NCBI GenBank assembly: GCA_018894105.1
Contig: CM032127.1
Location: 35,174,760 to 35,238,759 of the forward strand
Origin: Jacaranda mimosifolia
Taxonomy: Eukaryota; Streptophyta; Magnoliopsida; Lamiales; Bignoniaceae
Reading direction: 5' to 3'
Length of the DNA: 64,000 nucleotides
Shown here: positions 10,735-21,147 of the stretch, one piece after another
Position numbering within the stretch: the stretch's first letter is position 1
Layout: every line of letters begins with the position of its first letter
Translations under genes and position numbers: made by a program
The notes under the pieces: generated by a model
The model's database searches: none
Seen by the model: the letters and a program-made list of their open reading frames with translations, nothing else
Told to the model about the DNA's origin: nothing

Positions 10735-12800
10735 TTTGATTTGGAGATTTCGAAAATCTACAAAAGGCTTAAAAAGAGTATAAACATGTGATTGATTTTG
10801 ATATTAAAAACATGTTTATGGTTTTTCAAGCACGTTTTCCTCTCACTATTTTATCAAATCCTTCACCCCTAAGAAGAATTCAAGAAATCACATTTCCTAG
10901 TGAGAATCAAGACCTTAAAAACTTGCAAGTAGACCCCCGTGACCGGATGTATATCCACGAGTAATCCAAAGGCGAGCAACTTTTGCTAATTGCATCTCAA
11001 GCAACTCTTGATATATTTTGCCTTACTATTTCATGTAGATCCCCAATAATGACGACCTTTACATTACTCGGTGTTAAGTCAAGCCTACTAATCAAGCTTC
11101 AATTCAAGACGGGCACCACAATAGCCCTTGTGACAAAGTGTATAATGTGTGGGTGTTCTCAAGTCAAAAGTGCATCTCATGCTAAGTATATGGTCACAAC
11201 TTTCCACCTAAGTACAACCCTCGTGACCGGATGTATATCACATAAAGGTGGTAGTATCGGCATGCCACATACTATTTGTAGAAGACATAGATTAATTAAA
11301 ACTCATTTTAATTTGTATCTATTTTGACTTAATATTAGAAAAGCACTTAGACATTCTAAGTGAAGGTTTTTCTTGCAAAGTTCTAAATTTTTTTATCTTT
11401 TTATTTAAGTTTTCTATATCCTAAACATGCATCTCATACATTAATAGGATATGAAAAGCAAGTAAATACGCCTGGCATCCTCCTTGGGTGGGATGACCAT
11501 GAGCCAAACCAAGTGGTGCACTTAGAACTATAAATGCACCACCTAGTTGATTTTAAGTGGGCTAATTAAACCTAGCTATTACAAGAGTGTATCCCATACA
11601 TTCATGGGTCTTCAAAAGTCTCCATGCCTCGAGGGGTCTCCTTTGCTCCATGTAACATTTATATGAGAAAGAAGTCCTTACTCCTAGTGATTCTACTCTC
11701 ATAACATTTACATGGTAGAAATTAAGAGACATGCAAACCTCAATTTAATACAACCCTTTTTAACAGCTTGAAACAAATAAAATCAATATTAAAGGCTTAT
11801 GATCATCCCCATTCATTGATCATCCATTTAAAAACTAAATGAATGATAAATAAATCAAGAATTAACAATTAATACTAATAACTAAATGCTTATCTCATAA
11901 ACAAGTAATTGGTCAAGCATAACTTTTATGCCAAAAATTGAAGATTAACTTTAACCAATTTTTGAAAGCATTCAAAAATGTCAAACAAAATTTTGAGACC
12001 TTAAACAACACTCGTGCATCTAGTATGTGTGAATCAAAATACTTTTGAACATAAAAGGGAGCAAAAATTAACAAGATATTCAGCCTTCACCTTGGACCAG
12101 ACGCTGCCCGCCTAGGCTGAGTGCACTGTTGTGTGGTAGGGCAGCTTGCATGGTTTGAGGTCTTGGCCAAAACAAGTCCTTTTAGCTCAACCTTTTGTGC
12201 ACCAACAAATCTAGAACAACTTCTAAACATGATTTCACACATTTTAGATGAATTTCTAGATTCAAAGGACCTTTTAAAAGTGAAAATTCAAGTGCTCAAA
12301 CATGCTTTCAAAAACTAGTTTAAGTAAGAATCATATTCTTCAAAAATCTCCAACAAAACTTGAATCAAATTGGATCCAAAAATGACCAAAACTATTTTAG
12401 TCAATCAAAAACATGCTATAATTCAAGTGCTCAAACATGCTTTCAAAAACTAGTTTAAGTAAAAATCATATTCTTCAAAAATCTCCAACAAAACTCGAAT
12501 CAAATTGGATCCAAAAATGACCAAAACTATTTTAGTCAATCAAAAACATGTTATATCAACACATAACATCAATTAATGTCAAATCAACATTTAACATTAA
12601 TAGCTATGAATTAAAACATACTAATCGTATGAATTAACACTTAAAACACATATTAGCATACTTTCAATTCATCAATCAAGGAGCCATACACAAAATCATC
12701 CAAATACTACAATCCATCATATGAATTGAGAATTTGGTGATTTTGATCAATCCATGAAATGAATCAATCAATCAAAAAATCCAGATCTAACCATGATTTA
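10735..12800 (-). other. E2 5' leader
   Basis: A non-coding leader of about 2.07 kb between PBS and gag. From the gag side it holds four repeats of the CGGTCACGGGGGTC-type motif (reverse complements near 10927-10957, 11033-11060, 11111-11140 and 11212-11240), the remains of the stem-loop near 11515-11550, a GC-rich patch at about 12086-12165, and a 135-base tandem duplication (12285-12554). In two of the motif copies the neighbouring sequence is CCGGATGTATATCC, a variant also seen in E10. Confidence 0.75.
12285..12554. repeat. 135-base tandem duplication in the E2 leader
   Basis: Units 12285-12419 and 12420-12554 both start AATTCAAGTGCTCAAACATG and differ at only about three positions (for example AAGTAAGAATC against AAGTAAAAATC). 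The other leaders (E1, E3, E4, E9) carry a single copy. The duplication is therefore specific to this copy and younger than the insertion. Confidence 0.9.
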
Positions 12801-12813
12801 AACTCCGATACCA
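12801..12813 (-). other. E2 primer-binding site
   Basis: The plus strand AACTCCGATACCA is the degraded reverse complement of TGGTATCAGAGCC, two bases from the LTR edge at 12816. Confidence 0.75.
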
Positions 12814-12815
12814 CT

Positions 12816-15041
12816 TGAAGGCAAGTAATTCACTAGGATCTAATAATAGAACTTCAAAAGTTTAAATAAACTAGTTCTTTACAAGATAAAAATGATCTAA
12901 TCATTCTAGGGATTCATATTTATATAGAGCGTTACCTTGAATAGCCAATTTCCAAGGAGAAAATGGTGAACTGTTAACCAATCTAGAATCTATTAGACAA
13001 CGGCATAGCAGGAAGAGAGCAACTTTTGCCTCCATTAAAATTCTCCAGAAATCACCAAATATTTTATATATCCTCTCAACAACTTTAAGAAGATACTGTG
13101 AAAAATTTGGATCAAAAATCCTACTGGATCTCTTAAAAAAAAATTCGTCAAATTGCTGCTCTGTTTCAATGGATCTCCAAAGGTAGCTAACCAAGTGTGT
13201 TGCCTCTGTTGTGATGATCCACACACCAATTGAACTTCAAATTTATCCTCACTATAAGATGGAGTAAGAGAGGAGAAAAGCAATGGTGGAGGTCGATTTA
13301 AGGTAGGAGAAGAAGAAACAAAGCAAAGTTTCAACACCTGATACAATGCTTGGAGAGAGTTTTGGAGGGAATTGTGAAAGATTCTAATCTTCACACTTAT
13401 GATGCATAGTGGTTGATCCTTTCTCACCTCTACATCTATATATAGAGAGAGGATGGTGTGATGCCAAGGTGGCATCACACCTTCCTCAAGGGGGGCGGTC
13501 ACTTGCCTTGCTACGGTGGCAAATTCAAATTCAAATTCAAATCTTATTTGAATTTGTATGCATTTCAATTACATTTGAAATCTAATTTCAAATTAAATAA
13601 AATGCTAATTCAAATGAACCTTTAATTTGAATTTTTACGCCAAAATGTATTCTTCTCTTTAATTAAATTTAACATTTTAATTTAATTAATTTACCTTTGA
13701 TTTAACTCTTAAGTTAAACAAGCATAACTCTTAAGCTCAATTTTGTTAACTTAACTCTTTAGGTTAATTCGACTAATTGATGATGATTTGGCACCAAATC
13801 ATTAACTCTTTAGTTATTGGCTTAATTTAACTCTTTAAATTAATTGATAAATTTAACACTTAAAATAATTAAGCCAAAATTGACCTTCAAATTAGACACC
13901 TCAAAATCAGTCTCATGGAGTAATTTTCTAACATTTAGAAAATTCCTCTATTAACCAGGAAGAAAATTAGATTTTGTGTGTGGCCCAATACATTTTACCA
14001 TTCAGTTGATATGGGCTTACAACTCCTAGTGACTTTTGAATATTCTATATTCATTTTAGTTTAAAACACTTTTAAACTAATCGACTCAATTCAATTAATC
14101 TCATTAATTGAAAAGTAGTCAATGTCCAACCTCAAGCCCATGGATCCCAACTAATTGGCCAAAATTAATGCTTTTGGGGAACTATTATAACTTTACGCTT
14201 ACCATGCAAATACGGTTCTTCTGCCTTCTATCTACTGAAAGAGGCTTTGGGCAAGATATTTGTCGGCTCCCTAATAGCCTTGATATTATATCTCTATTCT
14301 CAATGTTCGATTCTGTTGTATGACTTCATCTTTGAAAAACTCCTTTTTCAAATTATCACACCACCTTACGTAAGGATTTCTTGAAATCGATCATTATAGA
14401 ATAGATAGGAGATGTACTCGTCCTTTACAAAAGCGAGGAGTTAGATTCCATCTAGGATCTCACAAACCTCTATGTTTAGTAGCTTATGCCTAGCCTCAAC
14501 CCGAAAGGTGCTAAGTGACCAAGAAAGAGTCAAAGCATAAGGACTAACCACAAGGTTACCATAGATCCTCAGGTAAGAGGACTAATAATATGCACTGGGA
14601 TAAGCTGGAGAACTTACCACTGCTGACTTGCAACTTTGACTATCTAGTGGATTCTCCTAGTGGGTCTTTAGTGCCTTGTTCTTTAACAAGCACTCACTAA
14701 CATGCACCCATGTCTTATATGGTTGCTCATGGAATAGGGTAATATCCAACTCATTGTTTTATGTATCATTAGTGCAAGTCTATCTGGATCTCAGATGCCC
14801 CGTCTCATAAGATCCTATGATTTGAAAGATTTAAGATCACGATCGTGTGACTTATTCCATGGTCACCGGACCAAGTCCTATAGTCATGAGTGATCTAAGG
14901 GCTTTATCCAAATGCGAGTCAAGTAATAAAGAGCATAAGATAAAGATGGCTGAATAATGAATATCATTCAATTAAGATTGTTTTACAAGGAAATAGCTTT
15001 ACAAGGCCAATCTAATTGGCTTGCTGGGCACTATTTCCATA
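12816..15041 (-). repeat. LTR shared by E2 (5') and E3 (3')
   Basis: A full-length LTR of about 2226 bases, from TGAAGGCAAGTAATTC to CTATTTCCATA. PBS and leader of E2 lie on its left and E3 RNase H on its right, so one LTR serves two internal regions. At the right edge the purine tract and about 100 bases of E3 are missing. A 177-codon ORF (13035-13568) spans the hairpin and TATA region but has no conserved counterpart in other LTRs. Confidence 0.85.
13437..13481 (-). promoter_or_regulatory. LTR TATA box and perfect hairpin (E2/E3 LTR)
   Basis: TATATATA at 13437-13444 and a perfect inverted repeat at 13455-13481, with arms GGTGTGATGCCA and TGGCATCACACC around a 3-base loop. A short (AATTCA) run lies upstream at 13521-13545. 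Confidence 0.65.
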
Positions 15042-15648
15042 GTTAAGATAATGGTTCTGCTATATTCTCTTTTGAGGCAATCATTTCCACTCAGATGTTA
15101 CCTTTATCAAATGATATCATATATCAAATGATAATGCTTTTACTATGTTTAGATTACATATTAAATCTTAGCTTAAGTCCTAAGTTATCTTCTAAAGACA
15201 ACCATAAGCTCATACACTCTAGGCACCACATCCAACTCTTGGATGAAGTTTCTATCAAACACCTTCCTTTGCGATTTCCAAACCTATAAATTTATTCTGC
15301 CTCTGTGGTTGAATTAGCCATGGTGTCTAGTTTGGAACTTTTCCAACTCACTACGCTGCAATTGAGGTAAAATAGGAATCCAAAAGTGGATTTTAGGTTA
15401 TCTGCATCGGATTGAAAACTAGGATCTGAAAACCCCTTGGGTTTCAATTCTCCATTGCGGTATACCAAAAATAAGTCCTTAGTCCTTCTCAAGTACTTTA
15501 GGATTATTTTAACGACCATCCAGTGACATTCACCAGAGTCAAATTGAAAGCAGCTCATAACACTTAGAGCATGTTCAAGATCTGGTCTTGTACATTGAAC
15601 GGCATACATTATGCTCCTTGTAGTGAACACATAAGGTATGTGGGACAT
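15042..15648 (-). pseudogene. E3 RNase H domain
   Basis: The best frame is 15648-15292: the connection block (MSHIPYVFTTRSIMYAVQ, then KIILKYLRRTKD) followed by RNase H with GFSDPSFQSDADN (first Asp present), SWKSSKLDTMANSTTEAE, and then a stop where the catalytic EY should follow. The last part of RNase H (15042-15291) is in other frames and begins abruptly after the LTR, so the domain is both truncated and frameshifted. Confidence 0.8.
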
Positions 15649-16483
15649 TCTTTGTCTCTCAGCATCAGTCTAAGGGGCTATAGACTTGGAGAGATGAATA
15701 CTATGTCCCATAGGAAGAAACTACTCTTGGATTCTTCCATACTAAAACTCTTTAGTATATTATCAATGTACGATGTTTGGGAAAGCCCAAGTATCTTCCC
15801 CAATCTATATCTATAGATACGTATCTCCAATACATAGTATGCTTCTCCCAAATCCTTTATGGAGAATTGTGTAGATAACCATGCTTTAGTACACTTTAAC
15901 ATTTCTCTCTCATTCTCAATAAGAAGAATGTCATCAACATAAAGCACAATAAATTTTATACTACTCTAACTAGCCTTTTTGTACACACATGGTTTATACA
16001 CACTTTTGATAAAGCCAAATGATTTGACTTTCTAATCAAAATGTATGTTCCAAGCTTGGGACGCTTGTTTGAGTCCATAGATGGCTCTCTAGAGTTTGTA
16101 AACCTTTTGCTCATTCCCTCTAAATGTAAAATCTTGTGGTTGCTCCATATAGATTTCTTCTTTTATGTCTCCACTGTGGAATGCAGTTTTCACATCCAAT
16201 TCTATATCTCATAGTCATAATATATAGCTATGGCAAATAAAATCTGAATGGACTTAGGCATTACGATTTATGAAACGGTTTTCTCAAAATTAATACCCGG
16301 TCTTTCAGTGTAACCTTTTGCCACTAGTCACGCCTTAAAGGTCATTACCTCTCCATCGACTACTAGCTTTTGCTTATAGATCCACTTGCAGCCAACAGAA
16401 ACTATTCCTTTTGGTGGATCTACTGAAGTCCATACTTTGTTGGAGTACATAGAGTCTATATCGGATTTCATGGCATCAAGCCA
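15649..16483 (-). pseudogene. E3 reverse transcriptase, broken
   Basis: The frame 15947-15678 carries MLYVDDILLIENEREML with the YVDD catalytic pair intact (15930-15941), then WLSTQFSIKDLGEAYYVLEIRIYR and the end of the palm/thumb (YIDNILKSFSMEESK). Upstream, 15950-16483, the fingers and N-terminal parts (GLKQAS, KGYTQ, WIYKQK-like) are spread over several frames with stops. Of the RT remnants in the window it keeps one of the cleaner YVDD regions. Confidence 0.8.
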
Positions 16484-17700
16484 CTATCTCAAGTCTATGT
16501 CCAACATAGCTTCCTCATAGGTCTTTGGATTATTATCTAATTGGCCCATCTCATGAAGGAATTCGAACCTTTCGGGTTGCTTCTTCATCCGATTTGACCT
16601 TTTTATAGCTTGTGTGCGAGGATCTTGATGTTCATTTGTTTCCACCGCTTGTGGGATTTGATGATCATATTGAACTTCATCAAGTTCAATGATAATGCCT
16701 TTTCTATCCAATAGAAATTCTTTTTTCCAAAAAATGGTCATTCCTTGAAATAAACATCTTTATTTCCAAGGGATCATAAAAGCAATAACCCGTAGACTCT
16801 CTGGGGTAACCCACAAACTTGCACAAGGTGGATTTACTATCCAACTTGTCTCCTACTAAACGCCTCATGTAGGTGGGAGACCCCCAAACCATTAGATAAT
16901 GGTAGGAGAGTGCTTTGCTAAACCACATCTCATGTGGTGTCTTTGGCACCAACTTTGAAGGTACTACACTTAGTAACTTCGCCGCTGTCTTTAAGGCATA
17001 TCCCCAAAAGGATATAGGCATATTAAAGAAGCTAATCACGGAATTTACCATGTCCTACAAGGTACAATTTCTCCTTTCGGCTACTCCATTGAGTTAGAGT
17101 GTGCCGAGTGGCGTCCATTAAGAGAAATCGCATTCTTTTTTAGATAAATTCGATACTTAAGTGTTCTCCCTCTTGATCTAATCAAAGAGCTTTAATACTA
17201 AGTTCTTCTTGTTTTTCTACTTCATTTCTATGTTGAACTTTTCAAAGGCTTCGAACTTGTACTTCATAAGATACACATATCCACACCAACTATGATCATC
17301 GGTAAAGGTAATAAAGTAAGAATAGCCTCATCTCACACTAACTCTTAGTGGGCTAGAAATATTCATATGGATCAAATCCAAAAGACTTGTGGTGCACTTC
17401 GTTTGTCCCGTAAAAAGAGCCTTGGTCATTTTTCCCTTTAAACAAGATTCACAAGTAGGAAGGTCCTCAATGCCACTAACCTTTAGTGCTTTTGGAGCTT
17501 CTAACTTGTTCATTCTATTTTTAGAATTATGCCCAAGTGTTGCATGCCAAACAATGGCATCTTCTTGGTTATCTAATTTTCTCTTACTTGATTGAATGTG
17601 CATTGGTGATGGTTGGGAATCCAAAAATGTATAATCTTTTGTTAAGTGTACCGTAAGCAACTAAAGAACCCATTCTTAATGTTTTCAATCTCTCATTTGA
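16484..17700 (-). pseudogene. E3 integrase and linker, broken
   Basis: Three frames cover it. 17660-17328 holds the zinc-binding N-terminus (WHATLGHNSKNRM ... CESCLKGK, so HHCC is intact) and the start of the catalytic core, with the first Asp changed (HMN instead of HMD). 17051-16704 holds the end of the core (NMPISFWGYALKTAAKLL, KTPHEMW, YMRRLVGDKLDSKS, VGYPRES). 16741-16484 holds the linker (FLLDRKGIIIELDEVQ, RFEFLHEMGQ, TYEEAMLDID). Core residues 17060-17320 are frameshifted. This integrase cannot be active. Confidence 0.82.
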
Positions 17701-18717
17701 TTTAGAAGGATCAAAGAATTGAAATATTGTTCTCAACAATATATGGTACATAATAACAAGAATTTAATACTAGTATGGAGTTCCTTAAGTCTAACTTATT
17801 ATCCGCATTTGGGTTTGGCCGCAACTCTTGTTCCTTAGCCAAGGCGGTAGATCATATCCCCATCACTTAATTTTATTTTTCTTTCTATTCTTTGTAATAG
17901 CTTACAAAGATAAGAACACATGCCATATCATATATCCATAAGGAAGAGTTTATCCTTAAATGCACTTTAATAATGTACATACCCTTCTCAAATGTTGCAA
18001 GGTATCCCTTGCAATACTGCTTTCAATGGCCTATCTCACCAAAGTGGAAACAAGTAATATCAACTATATCCTCTATAATCTTCTTGACTCCTCCAGATGA
18101 CTTTTTGCCTTCTCCTTAGAGAAAGAACTTTTCTTCTTTTTACCTCCATTTCTAGAACCCCTAGGGCCCATAGACTTGGAGAAGGAGGTAAGCATTAATG
18201 GTATGCCCTTGTCATGGTAATCTCCATCTAGATCAACACTTTGATCAATAAAATTCGGTAAGGATGTGAGGATCAAATCCTCAAAGAGATCATTGTCCAT
18301 CACTACATCCAAGTTGAAAAGCTTCTCCAAGCCTAATCATCTTTAGACCATAATCGACGACACATGACTTCACATCCATCCTAGCTTGAAAAATCTCCTT
18401 TGACAACATAAACCTTCGCATACCTTGTTTGCTTTTGCAAATCTTGTAAACTTGAACCAAGGTAATATTCATGTGTCCTAGAGATTTTTGAAGTTTGTAG
18501 ATGCCATCATGAGACTATGGGATAGGACTATCCTAAACATAATTTGTTCACATTTCACATGTCTCTTGATCTACATTAATCCCCATGGGATTAGAAACAT
18601 CATGATATAGAACATTTACCCATTTCGTTGAATCTAAAATGAGGTCAAGTCAACCGTGGAGATTGGCTCGGTTGGTTTATTAGTTTCCAAAATAACATTG
18701 AGTGGATTTTAGGCCAT
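17701..18717 (-). pseudogene. E3 gag and protease, broken
   Basis: The gag ATG is at 18717 (ATG GCC) but the third codon is already TAA. Later gag pieces are open in frames 18472-18290 (MNITLVQVYKICKSKQ) and 18330-18073 (MDNDLFEDLILTSLP, then a basic stretch GGKKKKSSFSKEK). The zinc knuckle at 18011-18052 reads CFHFGEIGH, stop, KQYC: the second Cys is Phe. Protease sequence between there and 17701 is not open. The C-to-F change is shared with E10, so it predates both copies. Confidence 0.78.
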
Positions 18718-18903
18718 TTTCTTTTTGAAGATTTCAAAAATCTACAAGAGGCGAAAAAAAGTATAAGTATATGATTGAATTTTGATATTGAAAACATGTT
18801 CATGATCTTTCAAGCATGTTTTTCTCCTACTATTTTATCAAATCCTTCACCCCCTAGAAGAATTCGCGAAATCTCATTTGCTAGTGAGAGTTAAGATCCT
18901 AAG
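18718..18903 (-). other. E3 leader, gag-proximal piece
   Basis: The leader next to gag (blocks CATGTTCATGATCTTTCAAGC, read in short pieces, and ACCCCCTAGAAGAATTC), matching 23000-23141 on the opposite strand. It ends at the E4 insertion; its last five bases CTAAG (18899-18903) are the left target duplication. Confidence 0.8.
18899..18903. repeat. E4 target-site duplication, left
   Basis: CTAAG directly before the E4 5' LTR start TGTTGG; identical to 29174-29178. Confidence 0.92.
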
Positions 18904-21132
18904 TGTTGGAATAATGCCCCACAAGCCAATAAAATTGGCATGTAAACTATTTCACTTGTGATACAATCTTGATTGAATAATATTCCTTAAATACAATTGG
19001 CCATCTTAATTTTATGCTTATATTACTTAACTAGCATTTGGTTGAAGCCTTTGGATCACACCAGACTATGGGACTTGGTCAATACACTCAGTGATGATCA
19101 TGGAAAAAATCTTACATAGTTGTGATCTCAAACATCCTAAGTCATATAATCTTATGAGACAGGATATCTAAGATTTGGATAGACTTGCACTAATAATGCA
19201 TAATCCAAGGGTTGGATATTGCTCCGTTCTATGAGCAAACCAAATGTGATATGGGTGCTTGTTAGAGAATAAGGCATTGGAGACCCACCCAGAGAATCCA
19301 GAAGGTAGCCATAGTAGCATATCGGTAGTGACTAGTTCTCTAGCTTACGCCAGCGCATATAATTAGTCCTTTGACCTGAAAAACCATTGTAACCTTGTGT
19401 TTAGGTCCTTATGCTTTTACTCCTCCTTGGCCACTTAGAGGGCATTCCAGTGGTGATTGGGCATGAGCTACTCATACATGGAGGTTTATGAGATTCAAGA
19501 TGGGATCTAACTCCTCGTCTTTGTGAAAGGAGAGTGTATCTCTTATATATTCTATAATGATCGATTCGAAGGATTCCTTGGCCAAGGTATTGTGACAATT
19601 TGGAAAAGGGTTTTCCAAAGATGAGGTCACAAATAGAAATCAAACATTGAGAATAGATGCATAATGTCGAGGCTATTAGGAGCTGACAAATATCTTGTCC
19701 TAAGCCTCTTTCATGAAGATAGGAGACGAAAGGACCGTATTTGCATAGTACGCGTAGAGCTAGAATGGTTAACCAAAAGCATTTATTTGGCTAGTTGTTG
19801 GGCTCCATGGGCATGAGGTTGGACATCGATCATGAAAATTGGGTACTATTCAATTAATAGAGATTAATTGAAATGAGTCAGTTAGTTTAAAAAAAGTTGT
19901 AGACTAACATGAATATATGATATTCTAAAGTCACAAAGGTTGTGAGCCCATGCTCAATGAACGGTAGAACCTAATGGGTCACACACAAAAGTCAATTGGA
20001 TATCCTCGTGACGAGTGAAATTTTCTAAGTGTTAGAATAATTCCACGGTGGCCGAAAATTGAGGAATTCGGTTGTCGCAATTTTTAGTCATTTTGGCTAG
20101 ATCAATTTAATTGTTAACTTGATATAATTAATTTAAGGAGTTAAATTAAGAACAGTTAAATTAAGTGTTAATTTAATTTGGTGCCGAATGACTATCAATT
20201 GGTCAAGTAAACTTAAAGAATTAAATTTGTTGACTTAAAGGTTAAATCAAAGTTTAATTAAATTAAAGTATTTAATTTAATTAAATTGGAGAAGTAATTT
20301 TGAAGGAAAATTTTAAATGAAATGTTCATTTGATGAATTAGAATTTAATTGATAGACATTTCACAAAATGAAATGTAGATTCCAAATTAAATTCAAATTC
20401 AAATTAACACGCAACTTGCAAGATGCTTGCTAGTTGGCATGCTTAGGTGGACCCCACCTTGAGGAAGGTGTGATGCCACCTTGGCATCACACCATCCTCC
20501 CTCTATATATAGATATAGAGGGGTAACCACTAGTTGATTATTCATTCACACATTTTGTGCATCTAAAAGTTAGATCCAAATTCCCTCCAAAATTGTGATT
20601 CTCTCATGAGTTGAGGTTTCACTCTCTTCTTCACCTCCGTCCCTTACCATTTTCAGCCTCCAACCATGCTATCTTCCTTATTAGTTTTTCCATCTGAATT
20701 AAGGAGGAAAGGATAGTCCATTGGTGTGTAGACTTTGGCATTAGAGGCAAGACGTATATTGGATTGCTTGCTTTAGTGATCCTCTGTTCCAGCAGTGACT
20801 TTCTGAACTCTGTTAGAGGTCTTTCCAAAGGATTTTGGTGCTAAAATTTTTACTGAACATTCTCGATTGAGCTGGAGAAGTTTGGGTCCAGATTTGGCTT
20901 GAATCCGAGGTGATTTGCCCAATCAAAAGTTGATTACACCTTGTTGCGCCAGAAGCAGTCTGCTTTCGGGAAAGGAAGCACTTCTAATTTTGGTTGGATT
21001 TTGCTTGAGAGGTAACAATCTGATGTTAATACATTATAATGGAATGAATTAGATCCTTGTGGTGCTGTAAATTAAGTTAGATTTCACTATTTAAATGTTT
21101 TAAATTTAATCCTAAGTCTTACACCTCTTTCA
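18904..21132 (+). repeat. 5' LTR of E4
   Basis: 2229 bases, from TGTTGGAATAATGCCCC to CACCTCTTTCA. It contains the promoter-like hairpin and TATA at 20467-20511. The antisense ORFs at 19401-19643 and 20631-20828 are chance. Confidence 0.92.
20467..20511 (+). promoter_or_regulatory. LTR hairpin and TATA box (E4 5' LTR)
   Basis: A perfect inverted repeat at 20467-20493 (arms GGTGTGATGCCA and TGGCATCACACC, loop CCT), then TATATATA at 20504-20511. Transcription of E4 would start a few tens of bases downstream if the TATA is used. Confidence 0.68.
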
Positions 21133-21134
21133 AG

Positions 21135-21147
21135 TGGTACTGGAGCC
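21135..21147 (+). other. E4 primer-binding site
   Basis: TGGTACTGGAGCC, three changes from TGGTATCAGAGCC, two bases after the LTR end. Confidence 0.82.

Larger units (their letters stand above)
8015..15041 (-). mobile_element. E2: copia element with gag-to-RT deletion
   Basis: On the minus strand: 5' LTR 12816-15041, PBS 12801-12813, leader 10735-12800, gag N-terminus fused to RT (10734-10204), RT, RNase H, purine tract 8775-8787, and a truncated 3' LTR. About 1.9 kb of gag/protease/integrase is missing relative to E5. The 5' LTR is also the 3' LTR of E3, so E2 and E3 form an LTR-internal-LTR-internal-LTR chain typical of LTR recombination. Confidence 0.8.

Noticed and set aside
13035..13568. 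177-codon minus-strand ORF in the E2/E3 LTR
   Set aside because: It lies across the LTR hairpin and TATA box. It includes FEFEFEF from a simple (AATTCA) repeat, and equivalent positions in the other LTRs are not open, so it is a chance ORF.
18899..18903. A captured host gene inside an element
   Set aside because: I checked the stretches between domains of all elements and found only leader, gag-pol or LTR sequence shared with sister copies.
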